Source: Ferruginibacter sp.
Lineage (GTDB): Bacteria > Bacteroidota > Bacteroidia > Chitinophagales > Chitinophagaceae
Direction of reading: 5' to 3'
Length of the DNA stretch: 64,000 nucleotides
Assembly (NCBI GenBank): GCA_013141115.1
Contig: JABFRP010000005.1
Location: 186,001-250,000, forward strand
Shown here: piece by piece, positions 27,339 to 37,379 of the stretch
Numbering within the stretch: position 1 is the stretch's first letter
Layout of the letters: each line of letters opens with the position of its first letter
The notes under the pieces: model-generated
What the model was told of the DNA's origin: nothing
Database searches by the model: none
The model's input: the letters and a program-made list of their open reading frames with translations, nothing else
Translations under genes and position numbers: made by a program

Positions 27339-28691
27339 TTATGGTTTCGACGATTTAAATTCAAACCTGATAGAGGCATTGTTTTTTAAATCGGCAGATA
27401 ACCTTACTTCGTAGCGGTTAACACCATCGGTTATTATCATTAATGCGGTATTGGGCGGTATGCTGCCCAGGTTATCGGCATAAAGCACCAACTCATTAGT
27501 TTTGCCCGGCACCAGCTCTACATTAAAACTATACGCTTTTGCGGTTAGTGCTTTATTGGCAACAATTAATGCTTTATTAAAGTACACCGAAACAATATCA
27601 TTATCAATTTCACCATCATCGTATATCTCTACTTTTACCTTATCGCTTTTTACCTGTAAAATTTTGGTGTCTTTAGTGGGCCTTTCCAATTCCGCAGGCG
27701 TACTCACCTCGTCTTTATTTTTTTGAGTTTCTGTTTGAGCGGCGCTTTTATTGGCGTTTTCTACCTGGTCTTTATATCTTTTTACGGCAGCAGTTATAGA
27801 TTCTGCCAGTTCCTGCTGGCCTTTTTCACTGTTTAAGTAACGTTCATCTTCGGGATTATTTATAAAACCTGTTTCAATTAAAATAGCCGGCATATTGGTG
27901 GCTTGTAAAACCCAAATACCTTTTTGGCGCTGGCTGATACCCAATGCATTTCTGCCCGTTTTTTCCACTTCTTCGTTTACAAACCCAGCAAGTTTATCAC
28001 TCCTTAACTGAAACCTGCTGGCATAAATCTGGGCCAGTGTTTTCATTTCGGGGCTGTTCATATCCATTACTTCTTCTGTAGAATCTACGTTATCGGTTTC
28101 TATTTCAAAATCTTCGCCGCCATCCAGTATCGCTTTAAGTTTATCACTGGTTTTGTGCGCCGCAAATATCCATACACTGGTTCCACTTCGGGTTAAGGGC
28201 ATTTTAAAATATTCGTACACCGGAACGGTTACAGTGTACGGGGTGGATATTTTTACTTTTTTCTTTTTTACTTTTTTATAAGTGATCTTGTAACGGGTTT
28301 CTTCCCTGGTGCCAATTTGCCTTTTGCCCTGTTTTAATGGTCCGCTATCGGCATGGATACATAAAAAAAGATCGCCTTTAAATTCATTAGCCAGCCTGGC
28401 CTTCTCCCTTGGGTCCTGGTAAACATCGGTAGTACGGGTTGGCCTTACATTAACATCGGGCATTTGTTTTTTTAATTCTGCCACCAGCTTTAAGGTAATA
28501 GCAAGGGTAATATCTTTTTCTTTTGAGCGTAAAGAGTTTTCATACTGGCCGGTTGCGCCAGGGTCTCTCGATCCTCCATGCCCGGCATCCACCACAATAG
28601 TGCGTATCTTTTTTTGTGAAAAAATATCAGATAATATTAACAAATTAAAAGCAGCAAGAAGAAATAAAACAGGCACTTTGTTTTTCAACAT
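27339..28691 (-). CDS. N-acetylmuramoyl-L-alanine amidase (AmiC type)
   Basis: This 450-residue Amidase_3 protein has a signal peptide. Its zinc-site motifs are VVDAGHGGSRDPGATG (His), the EKD segment that follows, FLCIHADSG (His) and the catalytic ILIETGFINN (Glu). There is an insert of about 70 residues between the HADSG motif and the SGTSVW segment. A C-terminal beta-rich region from about residue 345 is extra to the core. It cleaves the bond between MurNAc and L-alanine during cell separation. It is the first gene of a minus-strand run that includes MlaD-like and OstA-like genes, with the divergent LptD-like gene starting 86 bases away. Confidence 0.9.
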   Translation of the reverse strand: MLKNKVPVLFLLAAFNLLILSDIFSQKKIRTIVVDAGHGGSRDPGATGQYENSLRSKEKDITLAITLKLVAELKKQMPDVNVRPTRTTDVYQDPREKARLANEFKGDLFLCIHADSGPLKQGKRQIGTREETRYKITYKKVKKKKVKISTPYTVTVPVYEYFKMPLTRSGTSVWIFAAHKTSDKLKAILDGGEDFEIETDNVDSTEEVMDMNSPEMKTLAQIYASRFQLRSDKLAGFVNEEVEKTGRNALGISQRQKGIWVLQATNMPAILIETGFINNPEDERYLNSEKGQQELAESITAAVKRYKDQVENANKSAAQTETQKNKDEVSTPAELERPTKDTKILQVKSDKVKVEIYDDGEIDNDIVSVYFNKALIVANKALTAKAYSFNVELVPGKTNELVLYADNLGSIPPNTALMIITDGVNRYEVRLSADLKNNASIRFEFKSSKP

Positions 28692-28777
28692 ATCCTAAAG
28701 GTTTAACCGGGGTTAGTAATTATATTAATATTCACAAATTCATTCTGTTATAATGGCTATTTTTGCCATTCCAAAAT

Positions 28778-31495
28778 ATGAACCATCTGTACAAAGGTAA
28801 GGCAAAATATATATTGACATGGGCTTTGGCATTGCTGTTTGCAGCTATAACGCTGTATGCCAGCAATTATAGTTTTGCCCCTCATTACTTTCACAGTAAT
28901 TTAACTCCCGCTACCAATACTACAAACGAAAAGGTTACCAATAATATTATTGTGGATACCCCTCCGGTTAAAAAAACACGTGCAGATTCTGTTATATTAA
29001 AGGATAGTTTGGTTGTTGTAACAGATACCATCAACTTTAAAACTTCTAAAGATTCATTAGATGCACCGGTGGATTATCATGCAGATGATTCTATGGTGCT
29101 GGATGTGCCTACAGGAAAAATAACATTATATGGCAAGGAAAACAGGGTAAATTATATCGACAACGAATTAACAGCACCACAAATAGAGTTTGATCAAAAA
29201 ACGAGTTTGGTAAGTGCTTACCTGGTAAAAGATAGTAATGGCACCCCTGTGTCGTTCCCCACTTTTACGCAGGCCGATTTTAAATCGGTAAGCGATTCTA
29301 TAAAGTTTGATATGAAAACGGGGAAAGGAATTACCAAAGGTACCTACACAAAACAGGATGAGATATTTGTATACGGCAGATCAATAAAAAAAGTAGATGC
29401 CAATGTTTTTTATGCACTGGATGGAAGGTTTACTACCTGCAATTACGATACACCACATTTTGCTTTTGTGAGCAAAAAAATTAAATTCATCAATAAAAAA
29501 ATGGCTTTTACTGGCCCGGTTCATCCGGAAATAGAAGGTATTCCTTTGCCGGTAATAACATTGCCATTTGGATTATTTCCGCTTTCGCAAGGCCGGCGGT
29601 CGGGTATTATTGCACCCACTTTTACAGCTAACGAACAATTAGGTTTAGCATTAGAAGGCATTGGATATTACAAAACTTTTGGCGATCATTGGGATGCGGT
29701 GGCAAGAGGTACTATTTATTCTTATGGAGGATGGACGGCAAGCCTGAGCCCACGATATTACAAGCGTTATCATTATCAGGGAAGTTTCAATATCAACCTG
29801 CAGCATTTTAGAGATATTGATAAATCCGGTGGCAGAAACTTTAATGTTACCTGGTCACACTCGGCCGATACAAAGTCCCGGCCTGGTGTTACTTTTAGTG
29901 CCAATGTAAATGCGGGAAGCAGTAAGTTTAACGAGTCGGTGCCTAATAGTCCGCAGCGTAATTTTCAAAATACAATGAATTCTTCCATCACTTATTCAAA
30001 AGTATGGAAAGACAAACCTTTTAACTTAACAGTAAGTGCCAACCACTCTCAAAATACAGTTAGCAAACTCATCAATCTGAATTTACCCGATATTGGTTTT
30101 AATGTAAACACATTGTATCCTTTTAGAAGTAAAGAATCTGTTGGAGATTATAAATGGTATGAAAACCTGGGTGTAGCTTTAAACTCCAACGTAAAAAGCC
30201 TTACCTATTTTTATGATACCGCTGCCAATATTGGCAAACAATTAATTGATAAATTACAATGGGGCGGTAGCCATAATGTGCCCATCTCTTTATCATTACC
30301 GCCATTAGGCCCATTGCAAATTGCCCCCAATGTTAGTTACCAGGAGTATTGGTATCAGAACAGAGTAGAAAAAAAATGGAATAGTACCACAAAAAAAATA
30401 GATACAACCATAAGCAAAGGATTTTACCGGGCTAATGAAATGAGTTTTGGGCTTTCGGGTAGTACAAGAATTTTTGGAATGATAGGCTTTGGAAAAAACA
30501 GTAAAGTACAGGCAGTGCGCCACGAGATAAGGCCCAGTATTGGTTTTAGTTATCATCCTGATATGAATGGGAAAGACCATTACACCCTGCAAATTGATAC
30601 CACAGGTAAAAATTATGTAAGGGCTTCTATTTATGATGGCAATATTTTTTCTGCATTTGGAGAAGGTAAATCCGGCGCTATAACATTTGGTATTGATAAT
30701 AATATACAGATGAAAGTGCGTAGCAAAAAAGATACTGGTGAAGCGGCAATTAAAAAAGTGACTTTACTGGATGGTTTCAGTATTAATACCAGTTACAATC
30801 TTTTAGGCGATTCATTTCAGCTTGCCCCTTTTAGTATACAGGCCCGTACTAATTTATTTGATAAGATAAATATTACAGCAAGCGGAACTACCATGCCATA
30901 CTTAACCAATAGCAGAGGAGCTTTTGTTGATAAATTAGTATGGAGTAAAAAACCATTTTCGCTCGGTACACTTACCAGTGGTAATATAGCTGTGCAAACC
31001 AGTTTTAAGGGAGGTGATAAAAAGGAAAAATTACCTGTTTCTCAAGATCCCAGCCAGCAACAATTAAATCCTTCAACGGGTATGCCATTGGATGAATACC
31101 AGCAGGAAGCCTCTTACATAAATAAGAACCCGGCCGAGTTTGCCAATTTTAATATTCCCTGGAGTTTGAGCTTTTCTTACTCGTTAACCTATAACCGCAT
31201 CCCTAATGCCGATTATTCGGCTTACACCGGTAGTGTATCTCAAAATGTAAGTTTTAATGGCACATTAAATTTAAGCCCCAAATGGCAGTTGGGGGGCAGT
31301 GGTTATTATAATATTACTACAAAAGAGTTGGGTGGTGTAAGTTTATCAATATCCCGGGAAATGCATTGCTGGCAAATGGCCATTAGCCTTTCACCGGTGG
31401 GTACCCGCAGGTTCTTTAATCTCAGTATCAGCCCCAAATCAAGTATTTTAAGAGACTTGAAAATAAACCGTACAAGATATTTTTATGATCTGTAA
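28778..31495 (+). CDS. LptD-like outer-membrane LPS assembly protein
   Basis: This is a 905-residue protein; ATG 28778 is preferred over an upstream in-frame TTG at 28763, which overlaps a TAnnTTTG-like element. After an N-terminal hydrophobic segment comes an OstA-like jellyroll (residues about 90-230) and then a very large beta barrel to the C-terminus (repeated aromatic-ended strands, ending FYDL). Motifs such as LPFGLFPLSQGRRSGIIAPTF match the LptD plug/barrel transition. It inserts lipopolysaccharide into the outer leaflet. The gene faces the amidase-MlaD-OstA operon. Confidence 0.87.
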   Translation: MNHLYKGKAKYILTWALALLFAAITLYASNYSFAPHYFHSNLTPATNTTNEKVTNNIIVDTPPVKKTRADSVILKDSLVVVTDTINFKTSKDSLDAPVDYHADDSMVLDVPTGKITLYGKENRVNYIDNELTAPQIEFDQKTSLVSAYLVKDSNGTPVSFPTFTQADFKSVSDSIKFDMKTGKGITKGTYTKQDEIFVYGRSIKKVDANVFYALDGRFTTCNYDTPHFAFVSKKIKFINKKMAFTGPVHPEIEGIPLPVITLPFGLFPLSQGRRSGIIAPTFTANEQLGLALEGIGYYKTFGDHWDAVARGTIYSYGGWTASLSPRYYKRYHYQGSFNINLQHFRDIDKSGGRNFNVTWSHSADTKSRPGVTFSANVNAGSSKFNESVPNSPQRNFQNTMNSSITYSKVWKDKPFNLTVSANHSQNTVSKLINLNLPDIGFNVNTLYPFRSKESVGDYKWYENLGVALNSNVKSLTYFYDTAANIGKQLIDKLQWGGSHNVPISLSLPPLGPLQIAPNVSYQEYWYQNRVEKKWNSTTKKIDTTISKGFYRANEMSFGLSGSTRIFGMIGFGKNSKVQAVRHEIRPSIGFSYHPDMNGKDHYTLQIDTTGKNYVRASIYDGNIFSAFGEGKSGAITFGIDNNIQMKVRSKKDTGEAAIKKVTLLDGFSINTSYNLLGDSFQLAPFSIQARTNLFDKINITASGTTMPYLTNSRGAFVDKLVWSKKPFSLGTLTSGNIAVQTSFKGGDKKEKLPVSQDPSQQQLNPSTGMPLDEYQQEASYINKNPAEFANFNIPWSLSFSYSLTYNRIPNADYSAYTGSVSQNVSFNGTLNLSPKWQLGGSGYYNITTKELGGVSLSISREMHCWQMAISLSPVGTRRFFNLSISPKSSILRDLKINRTRYFYDL

Positions 31496-31515
31496 AATCG
31501 TTTACAAGGTTAAGT

Positions 31516-32262
31516 TTAATTTACTGCACTTTCATTTATGTAATGATCCCTCATTAAATTAAACACATTTTCTTTTAAGCTTTTTGCAGTAATATTTTCA
31601 GATGATACTGCAGGTAAAAAGTGCATTTTTAAACGGATGGGTAGCAGGTAAAAAATTTTATTAGCAGGCATGGCTTCTTTGGTGCCAATTATTACGCAGG
31701 GCATAATTTCTTTTTTTGCATCAATTGCCAATTTAAAAGCGCCATCATAAAATTGTTTTAAAGGTTCTGCTGTTCTGTTTCTTGTACCTTCGGGATAAAT
31801 GCACATGTGCATACCCATTGTCAACACTTTTTTCATGGCATCATAACTTTTTATGCGGCTTCTTTCATCTTTTCTATCAACCAATACTGAACCTCTTTTA
31901 TAAAACCAACCAAAAATGGGTGTTTTTGCAAAAGATGCTTTAGCTATAGTTTTATTTGGCCCCGGCACATAGGGCGCAGATAATGGAACATCCAGCAACG
32001 CATTATGGTTATATACTATTACGTAATTTTCATTGCCAATAAAATTTTCTTTTCCCTTTACAGAAACGGGGCAGCCAACTAATGCCAGCCATACATTCAT
32101 CCACCATTTAGATACCGTAATAAAATACATCTGTCCCTTCTTTTCATCTTTAAATAAATGCGATGCCATAGATGGTAAAAAGATGATTAAAAATGTAACC
32201 ACAAAACTGATTAAGCCCCATAATGCCCAAACTCTTGCAAAAATATTTTTAATAAAATTCAT
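31516..32262 (-). CDS. plsC: 1-acyl-sn-glycerol-3-phosphate acyltransferase (PlsC family)
   Basis: This 248-residue protein has an N-terminal membrane segment (residues 12-31) and the acyltransferase motifs HNALLD (His86 to Asp91) and YPEGTRNR near residue 155. It acylates lysophosphatidic acid during phospholipid synthesis at the inner membrane. It lies 18 bases downstream of ung on the same strand, so the two are probably co-transcribed. Confidence 0.9.
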   Translation of the reverse strand: MNFIKNIFARVWALWGLISFVVTFLIIFLPSMASHLFKDEKKGQMYFITVSKWWMNVWLALVGCPVSVKGKENFIGNENYVIVYNHNALLDVPLSAPYVPGPNKTIAKASFAKTPIFGWFYKRGSVLVDRKDERSRIKSYDAMKKVLTMGMHMCIYPEGTRNRTAEPLKQFYDGAFKLAIDAKKEIMPCVIIGTKEAMPANKIFYLLPIRLKMHFLPAVSSENITAKSLKENVFNLMRDHYINESAVN

Positions 32263-32280
32263 AGTTGTTTTGTAAAATGT

Positions 32281-32964
32281 TTATGGAGTTAATAATTTCC
32301 AGTCAATAGGCGATAAGCCTTGCTTAACCAGTAAGTCGTTTGTTTTTGAAAAATGTTTACAACCATAAAAACCTTTGTCTGCCGAAAAAGGAGAGGGATG
32401 AGCAGCTTTTAAAACAAAGTGTTTGGTCTCATCAATCAGCATTTGTTTTTCCTGTGCAAATTTGCCCCACAGCAAAAAAACGATTCCCTTTTTTTCGTCG
32501 GATATTTTTTGAATCACTGCATCCGTAAAATCGGCCCAGCCAAATTTTGCATGGCTAAAAGGTTCGTTTGCTCTTACCGTTAATGCAGCATTAAGCAACA
32601 GTACGCCCTGTTCTGCCCAACGGGTTAAATTGCCATATTGTAATGGCATGGCAACACCAATATCAGCCTGTATCTCTTTAAAAATATTAACCAGCGATGG
32701 AGGAGGTTTAATGCCATTTTGTACAGAAAAACTTAAGCCGTGTGCCTGGCCCGGGCCATGGTAAGGATCTTGCCCCAATATCACTACTTTTAATTTGCTA
32801 AATGGTGTTTGATTGAAAGCATTAAAAATAAGAGGGCCGGGCGGATATATGGTTTTGCCTGCGGCTTTTTCTGTTTTTAAAAAAGTAACTACCTGCTGAA
32901 AGTAGGGTTTATCAAACTCATTTTTTAAAACAGCCGCCCAGGAGGGTTCAATTTTTACATCCAT
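32281..32964 (-). CDS. ung: Uracil-DNA glycosylase, family 1
   Basis: This 227-residue protein has the active-site motif LGQDPYHGPGQAHGLSFSV at about residues 63-81 (catalytic Asp66) and the second motif HPSPFSA near residue 190, whose histidine polarises the uracil carbonyl. The length is typical. It removes uracil from DNA in the first step of base excision repair. It is followed by plsC in an apparent two-gene operon. Confidence 0.96.
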   Translation of the reverse strand: MDVKIEPSWAAVLKNEFDKPYFQQVVTFLKTEKAAGKTIYPPGPLIFNAFNQTPFSKLKVVILGQDPYHGPGQAHGLSFSVQNGIKPPPSLVNIFKEIQADIGVAMPLQYGNLTRWAEQGVLLLNAALTVRANEPFSHAKFGWADFTDAVIQKISDEKKGIVFLLWGKFAQEKQMLIDETKHFVLKAAHPSPFSADKGFYGCKHFSKTNDLLVKQGLSPIDWKLLTP

Positions 32965-32990
32965 TTTTTAGCAGATTTGCATAAAAATAC

Positions 32991-33016
32991 AAAAGCTTCG
33001 AAATATCGAAGCTTTT
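32991..33016. terminator. Intrinsic terminator of the sugar transporter gene
   Basis: An 11-bp stem (aaaagcttcga and tcgaagctttt, 4-base loop) with flanking T-rich sequence lies between the sugar transporter gene upstream (minus strand) and ung. Confidence 0.7.
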
Positions 33017-33085
33017 ATGTGGCCGGGATTTAATGATTTTGAATCATTTTTATTATTGCCTGATAAAATTGAAGAACAAAACCAA

Positions 33086-34384
33086 TTATACAGCTTCAAT
33101 TTTTGGTGACAGTGGAATAGTTTTTCCTGCTGCATATCCTTTTATGGCATAATACAAAATATACAGGTAACAGGGTATCATCAATGCACAAAATACCAGT
33201 TGAAAATTATAATGTTCTTTTAAACTGGCAAATGCTTTGGGTATTAATGCTCCACCGGCAATACCCATGATAAGAAGGGCAGAACCCTTCTCTGTAAATT
33301 TTCCTAGCCCGCTGATAGCTAATGGAAAAATGGCAGGCCACATTAATGCGTTGGCCAGGCCAAGTGCAGCTACAAACCCCACAGAAATATAACCACTGGT
33401 AAAATATGCCGCCAATGTAAATACAATTCCCAGTATGGCCGATATTTTTAATGCCGCCTGTTGCGAAATATATTTTGGGATGGTAAATAATCCTACCACA
33501 TAGCCAAGTAACATGGCTCCCAAAGTAAAAGAAGTAAAATATTTAGTGTAATCGGTAGAAATGCCAAATCCTTTTCCATAAGTACCAATGGCATCACCTG
33601 CCATTACTTCTACACCTACATAAAAAAATATACAAACAGCACCCAGTATCAAATGCGGAAATTGCCACAGGCTGCTTTTTTCTTTTGTTGTATTGTCTCT
33701 TGCAGGTTGTACATTGGCTTCGGCGGCTTTTATTTCGGGCAAAGAAGATCTCAATATCCAAAACCCAAGTAATACCAGCACCACAGCCATGATAACATAA
33801 GGGGTATAAATTTTTGATGCAAATTCATTCAGTAAGTCATCTTTTAACTGCTGGTCGCTGGCAGCTTTTACTTTTTCTTCCAGCCCGGTAACACCCTTTA
33901 ATACGAATGCACTAAGTACGATGGGGCTGATGATGCCGGCTACTTTATTGCAAATGCCAACGATGCTGATACGCTGTGCAGCACTTTCAATGGGGCCAAT
34001 AATGCTGATGTAAGGATTGGATGCTGTTTGTAATAGAGACAAGCCCGATCCTATAATAAAAAGCCCCAGCAAACACATCGTGTAATTTCTATGCGTGGCA
34101 TATTGACCAAAAAGAAACGTGCCGATAGCCATAACGATCAATGCCATTGCCATACCTTTTTTCATGCCCGTTTTTTCCAATACCCACGAAGAAGGGAAGG
34201 CAAGAAAAAAATAAGCCATGTAGAAAGCAGTGGTTACTAAAAATGCTTTTGAATCAGTATCTAAGCCAAAAGCCAGTTTTACATAAGTGATCAATGGGCC
34301 ATTCAACCAGGTAACAAAACCAAATACAAAAAATAAAATGCCAATGATAATGATGGCGCCCCGGTTGTTTTGATTTTGCTGCAT
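33086..34384 (-). CDS. Sugar:proton symporter, FucP/GluP family, candidate N-acetylhexosamine transporter
   Basis: This 432-residue major facilitator protein has about 12 membrane segments and the family's LFFVFGFVTWLNGPL and ASNPYISIIGP stretches. FucP/GluP members carry hexoses, fucose or, in Bacteroidota (NagP), N-acetylglucosamine. Because the gene shares a control region and LacI-type operators with the N-acetylhexosamine genes to its right, a HexNAc substrate is the best guess. It is expressed toward ung and ended by a hairpin. On the minus strand a tactctttg near 34416-34424 is a possible relaxed -7 box. Confidence 0.82.
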   Translation of the reverse strand: MQQNQNNRGAIIIIGILFFVFGFVTWLNGPLITYVKLAFGLDTDSKAFLVTTAFYMAYFFLAFPSSWVLEKTGMKKGMAMALIVMAIGTFLFGQYATHRNYTMCLLGLFIIGSGLSLLQTASNPYISIIGPIESAAQRISIVGICNKVAGIISPIVLSAFVLKGVTGLEEKVKAASDQQLKDDLLNEFASKIYTPYVIMAVVLVLLGFWILRSSLPEIKAAEANVQPARDNTTKEKSSLWQFPHLILGAVCIFFYVGVEVMAGDAIGTYGKGFGISTDYTKYFTSFTLGAMLLGYVVGLFTIPKYISQQAALKISAILGIVFTLAAYFTSGYISVGFVAALGLANALMWPAIFPLAISGLGKFTEKGSALLIMGIAGGALIPKAFASLKEHYNFQLVFCALMIPCYLYILYYAIKGYAAGKTIPLSPKIEAV

Positions 34385-34450
34385 AATAGTTTTTGACAGA
34401 TGAATTGGAAAAATACAAAGAGTATCTGGTATTAATTATTAAAATGCAAC

Positions 34451-34551
34451 GTAAAACGTTTGCATAATTATTTTTTGTGCAAGCGTTTGCATGAAATGCT
34501 TTCTGCGCAAGCGTTTGCATAGTATTACTGTAAACTATTTTATTATGTTTG
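34451..34551. promoter_or_regulatory. Shared divergent control region with three LacI-type operators and a -7 box
   Basis: Three copies of a LacI-type palindrome lie at 34451-34464 (gtaaaacgtttgca), 34478-34491 (tgcaagcgtttgca) and 34506-34519 (cgcaagcgtttgca). Exactly 24 bases after the third is a perfect -7 box, tatgtttg, at 34544-34551, serving the plus-strand beta-helix gene. The sugar transporter reads the other way. The second and third operators are 28 bases apart start to start, as are the two operators before the GH109 gene. Confidence 0.75.
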
Positions 34552-34716
34552 AATTGCAATTGCTTGTACCCACACCATACCTGCTAAATAAATTCAGCTG
34601 ATGATAGCAGGTAAATTTTAAAATAACACCCTGCGGCAAAAAACTAAAAGTAATGTTGTTTCTGTAAATGAAGCAACCATTTAATTTATTTGTTAATCAA
34701 AAAAACTTATTCATTT

Positions 34717-37209
34717 ATGAAAAAGCGAATTACATTTTTACAGGTTTTCCTTTTGCTGCTTTGCGTTACAGTAAAAGCACAAACTTCCATCTCTTATTAT
34801 GTAGATGGATCGCAGGCTACCAATGGTACCGGTACTTTAGCCAGTCCGTGGAATCGTATCTGGTATGCTATCAACCGGGTAAGAGATACTACCAGGGATG
34901 CCATTGTATACATTAAGGCTGGCACTTACACCATTGATTCTACTAACTATTTAACACAATTGTATATTGGCAGTGCTAATGGCGGTGCCAGCGGAAAGTA
35001 TTTAACGCTGCGCCCTTATGTGGGTGATGAAGGAAAAGTAATTATCGATGGAAGTAAACTGGCCACCAATCCATTTTATCCCAACATGCTTGTGGTAAGC
35101 GGTGCTAAATATGTAAAGCTGCAAAACTTAGTTTTCCGCAGTTTGAAAAACACCAATGGTTATGCTGTAAACATACAAAATGCACAAAGTATAGAAATAC
35201 GCAATTGTGCTTTTGATACCCTGCGCTGGACGAATACTTCAGCAGAATATGGTTATCCCACAGTAAACAATACCAGCAATTTTATTAACGCCATTTATTT
35301 GGCTAACAACAGCAGTGTTACTATTGCTAACGATACTTTGCGTAATTCAGCATTGGGCTGGGGTGAGTTTGTAAGAGATGCAGGTGGTAATACGGCAGTA
35401 ACACAAACCGCTTTAATATCCACCAATGTAACGGCAGTGGCTTCCAACTATTATGTTGCGCTAACAGGTAACGATACCACCGGCAGTGGCTCCATTACAA
35501 AACCATGGCGCACTATAAAAAAGGCCAATGAGCTGGCAGGAATTAATTATACCTATTCGCCTTCAAAATTAGTTAATGCAGCAGTAACAATTAACCTGCG
35601 TGCCGGTACACACAAGCCATTGACCAACGGTATTTTTATTGGTAGTAACCGCGGCACTAACAGCCAGTGGTTTACTATACGCAATTACCCCGGCGAAAAT
35701 GCTATTGTAGATGGCAGTAATATCACTACAAAATTTTCTGCGCTGTTTGCAATAGCTGATGCAAAATACATACGGATAGAAGGTTTGAAACTGACTAAGA
35801 TGACCAACGATTCTGCATTGCAAAATGCAGCACCATCGGTAGGTACAAAAGATACCCGGTTTGGTATTATCGTTAGTGGCAAATCATCTAATATCATTAT
35901 AAAAAAGAATGAAATTTATGATATGGCCTGGACAAGAAATTTAGCCAAACAAAAAATACCAACAGGCAGCGATAACCTTAATCCCTTGGTTATATTAGGC
36001 ACCACTGACACTTCCATCAGGAATGTAATTATCGATAGCAACACGGTGTACAATAATATTACAGGCTATGCCGAAGCTGTTACAGTTAATGGTAATGTAG
36101 ATTCTTTCGCCATTAATAATAACCTGGTTTTTGATAATGCTAATATAGGCATTGTGGCGGCAGGTAATTATCAATGGGTGGTAGATGATGCCAGCTTTAC
36201 GGTTACTGCAGCCCATAATTTTTCTAAAAATGGATTTATTCTTAATAATACGGTGTACCGAAATATTTCACCCATTGCGGTTTCTGCTGGTATTTATTTG
36301 GATGGATCCAGGAATATACTGGTGCAAAATAACGAGTCGTACAATAATGGAACAGGAATGTCGGTAGGCAATGAGCAATCTAATAGTGTTAGTGGTTATC
36401 ACACCGTAAATAGCAATGTGTTCCGTGATAATTTAACTGCCGGTTTATATTATGGCAGCACTAATTCCACATCATGGGTAGAGCATTGTACCGTAAAGAA
36501 TAATACCATAAAAGATAATTATGTGCTTGATTCTGTATTAAGGGCAAAGGCCAATAACCAGTATGGTATTACCAATGCATCGCAGCGGTATACAGAAGTA
36601 AATATTTACCGGTTAAGGAACAGTATGTTCAAACAAAATACCATTGAATCTTTATCTGATATAGTGTTGGGTTTATACCTTACACAAGCAACCGACACCT
36701 TGTGGTACAACGAATACTATATAAACAGTGGCGATGCCTGCCAGGCAATTTTTGTTCAGGATAAAAACAATGATGGTTCAATTGTGCAACCAACTGATTC
36801 TATTTATTTCAACTTTCACCAATATGCAAAACGAACCGGTTACGATCAGAATTCATCTTGCGAAGGACAAACTTATAGTACAACAGGATGCGGTATGCCA
36901 CCTGCGGCCTTTTTTGGCGAAGGCACCCTGGAAGAATTACCGTTGAGCAAAATCAGTATTACAGCCTGGCCAAACCCGGTAGTTAATGATCTGCAGATAA
37001 AACTGGGTTTGCAGAAAAGTGGAACAGTAAATATGCAGATCATCGACCTGTCTGGAAGAATAGTGTTACAGCAGCTGCAGCAGTTAGTTCCCGGTGTTCA
37101 CCAGTTATCGGTTAAAGGAATAAAGCAAAAAGGTATCAGTTCTGGTGTGTATCTATTAAAGATCACTACTCCTGAAGAGGTAAAAACTATAAAGATAGCC
37201 GTGCAGTAG
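34717..37209 (+). CDS. Secreted right-handed beta-helix protein with type IX secretion domain
   Basis: This is an 830-residue protein starting at the ATG at 34717, which places a signal peptide (cut after VKAQ) at the N-terminus. Two similar modules each open with a YYVxxxGxxxxxGx..PW signature: residues about 27-47 and about 245-270 (YYVALTGNDTTGSGS). Each is followed by a parallel beta-helix (repeats such as IIDGSKL, VDGSNI, AKYVKLQN, AKYIRIEG). The C-terminal about 85 residues (ISITAWPNPVVNDLQ through GVYLLKITT) are a type A type IX sorting domain, so the protein is exported across the outer membrane. It is probably a polysaccharide-binding or -cleaving surface enzyme. Confidence 0.85.
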   Translation: MKKRITFLQVFLLLLCVTVKAQTSISYYVDGSQATNGTGTLASPWNRIWYAINRVRDTTRDAIVYIKAGTYTIDSTNYLTQLYIGSANGGASGKYLTLRPYVGDEGKVIIDGSKLATNPFYPNMLVVSGAKYVKLQNLVFRSLKNTNGYAVNIQNAQSIEIRNCAFDTLRWTNTSAEYGYPTVNNTSNFINAIYLANNSSVTIANDTLRNSALGWGEFVRDAGGNTAVTQTALISTNVTAVASNYYVALTGNDTTGSGSITKPWRTIKKANELAGINYTYSPSKLVNAAVTINLRAGTHKPLTNGIFIGSNRGTNSQWFTIRNYPGENAIVDGSNITTKFSALFAIADAKYIRIEGLKLTKMTNDSALQNAAPSVGTKDTRFGIIVSGKSSNIIIKKNEIYDMAWTRNLAKQKIPTGSDNLNPLVILGTTDTSIRNVIIDSNTVYNNITGYAEAVTVNGNVDSFAINNNLVFDNANIGIVAAGNYQWVVDDASFTVTAAHNFSKNGFILNNTVYRNISPIAVSAGIYLDGSRNILVQNNESYNNGTGMSVGNEQSNSVSGYHTVNSNVFRDNLTAGLYYGSTNSTSWVEHCTVKNNTIKDNYVLDSVLRAKANNQYGITNASQRYTEVNIYRLRNSMFKQNTIESLSDIVLGLYLTQATDTLWYNEYYINSGDACQAIFVQDKNNDGSIVQPTDSIYFNFHQYAKRTGYDQNSSCEGQTYSTTGCGMPPAAFFGEGTLEELPLSKISITAWPNPVVNDLQIKLGLQKSGTVNMQIIDLSGRIVLQQLQQLVPGVHQLSVKGIKQKGISSGVYLLKITTPEEVKTIKIAVQ

Positions 37210-37227
37210 TTTGTTTTATTATTGAGC

Positions 37228-37262
37228 AAAAAAGTTGCTGTAGCTTATACAGCAACTTTTTT
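37228..37262 (+). terminator. Intrinsic terminator after the beta-helix gene
   Basis: A perfect 15-bp stem (aaaaaagttgctgta and tacagcaactttttt) with a short loop, ending in T residues, directly after the beta-helix stop codon. Confidence 0.85.
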
Positions 37263-37287
37263 TGTTTAAATATACCCTTTTTTACTA

Positions 37288-37378
37288 TGCAAGCGTTTGC
37301 ATGAAATGCTCAACCGGCAAACGTTTGCACGTTGTTGCTGTACATTATTACTATAAGTTTGAATGGTAAATATATTTG
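37288..37378 (+). promoter_or_regulatory. GH109 gene control region: two LacI-type operators and promoter
   Basis: Operators lie at 37288-37301 (tgcaagcgtttgca) and 37316-37329 (ggcaaacgtttgca). The first is inside a 23-base stretch (37288-37310) identical to 34478-34500. A -33 TTG at 37332-37334, a 19-base spacer and a -7 box taagtttg at 37354-37361 follow, with the box 24 bases after the second operator. A further tatatttg at 37371-37378 abuts the start codon at 37380. Confidence 0.75.
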
Positions 37379-37379
37379 T

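Noticed and set aside
28758..28765. TAnnTTTG match (tatttttg) just before the LptD-like gene
   Set aside because: It lacks a -33 partner at the right distance, so it was not listed as a promoter.
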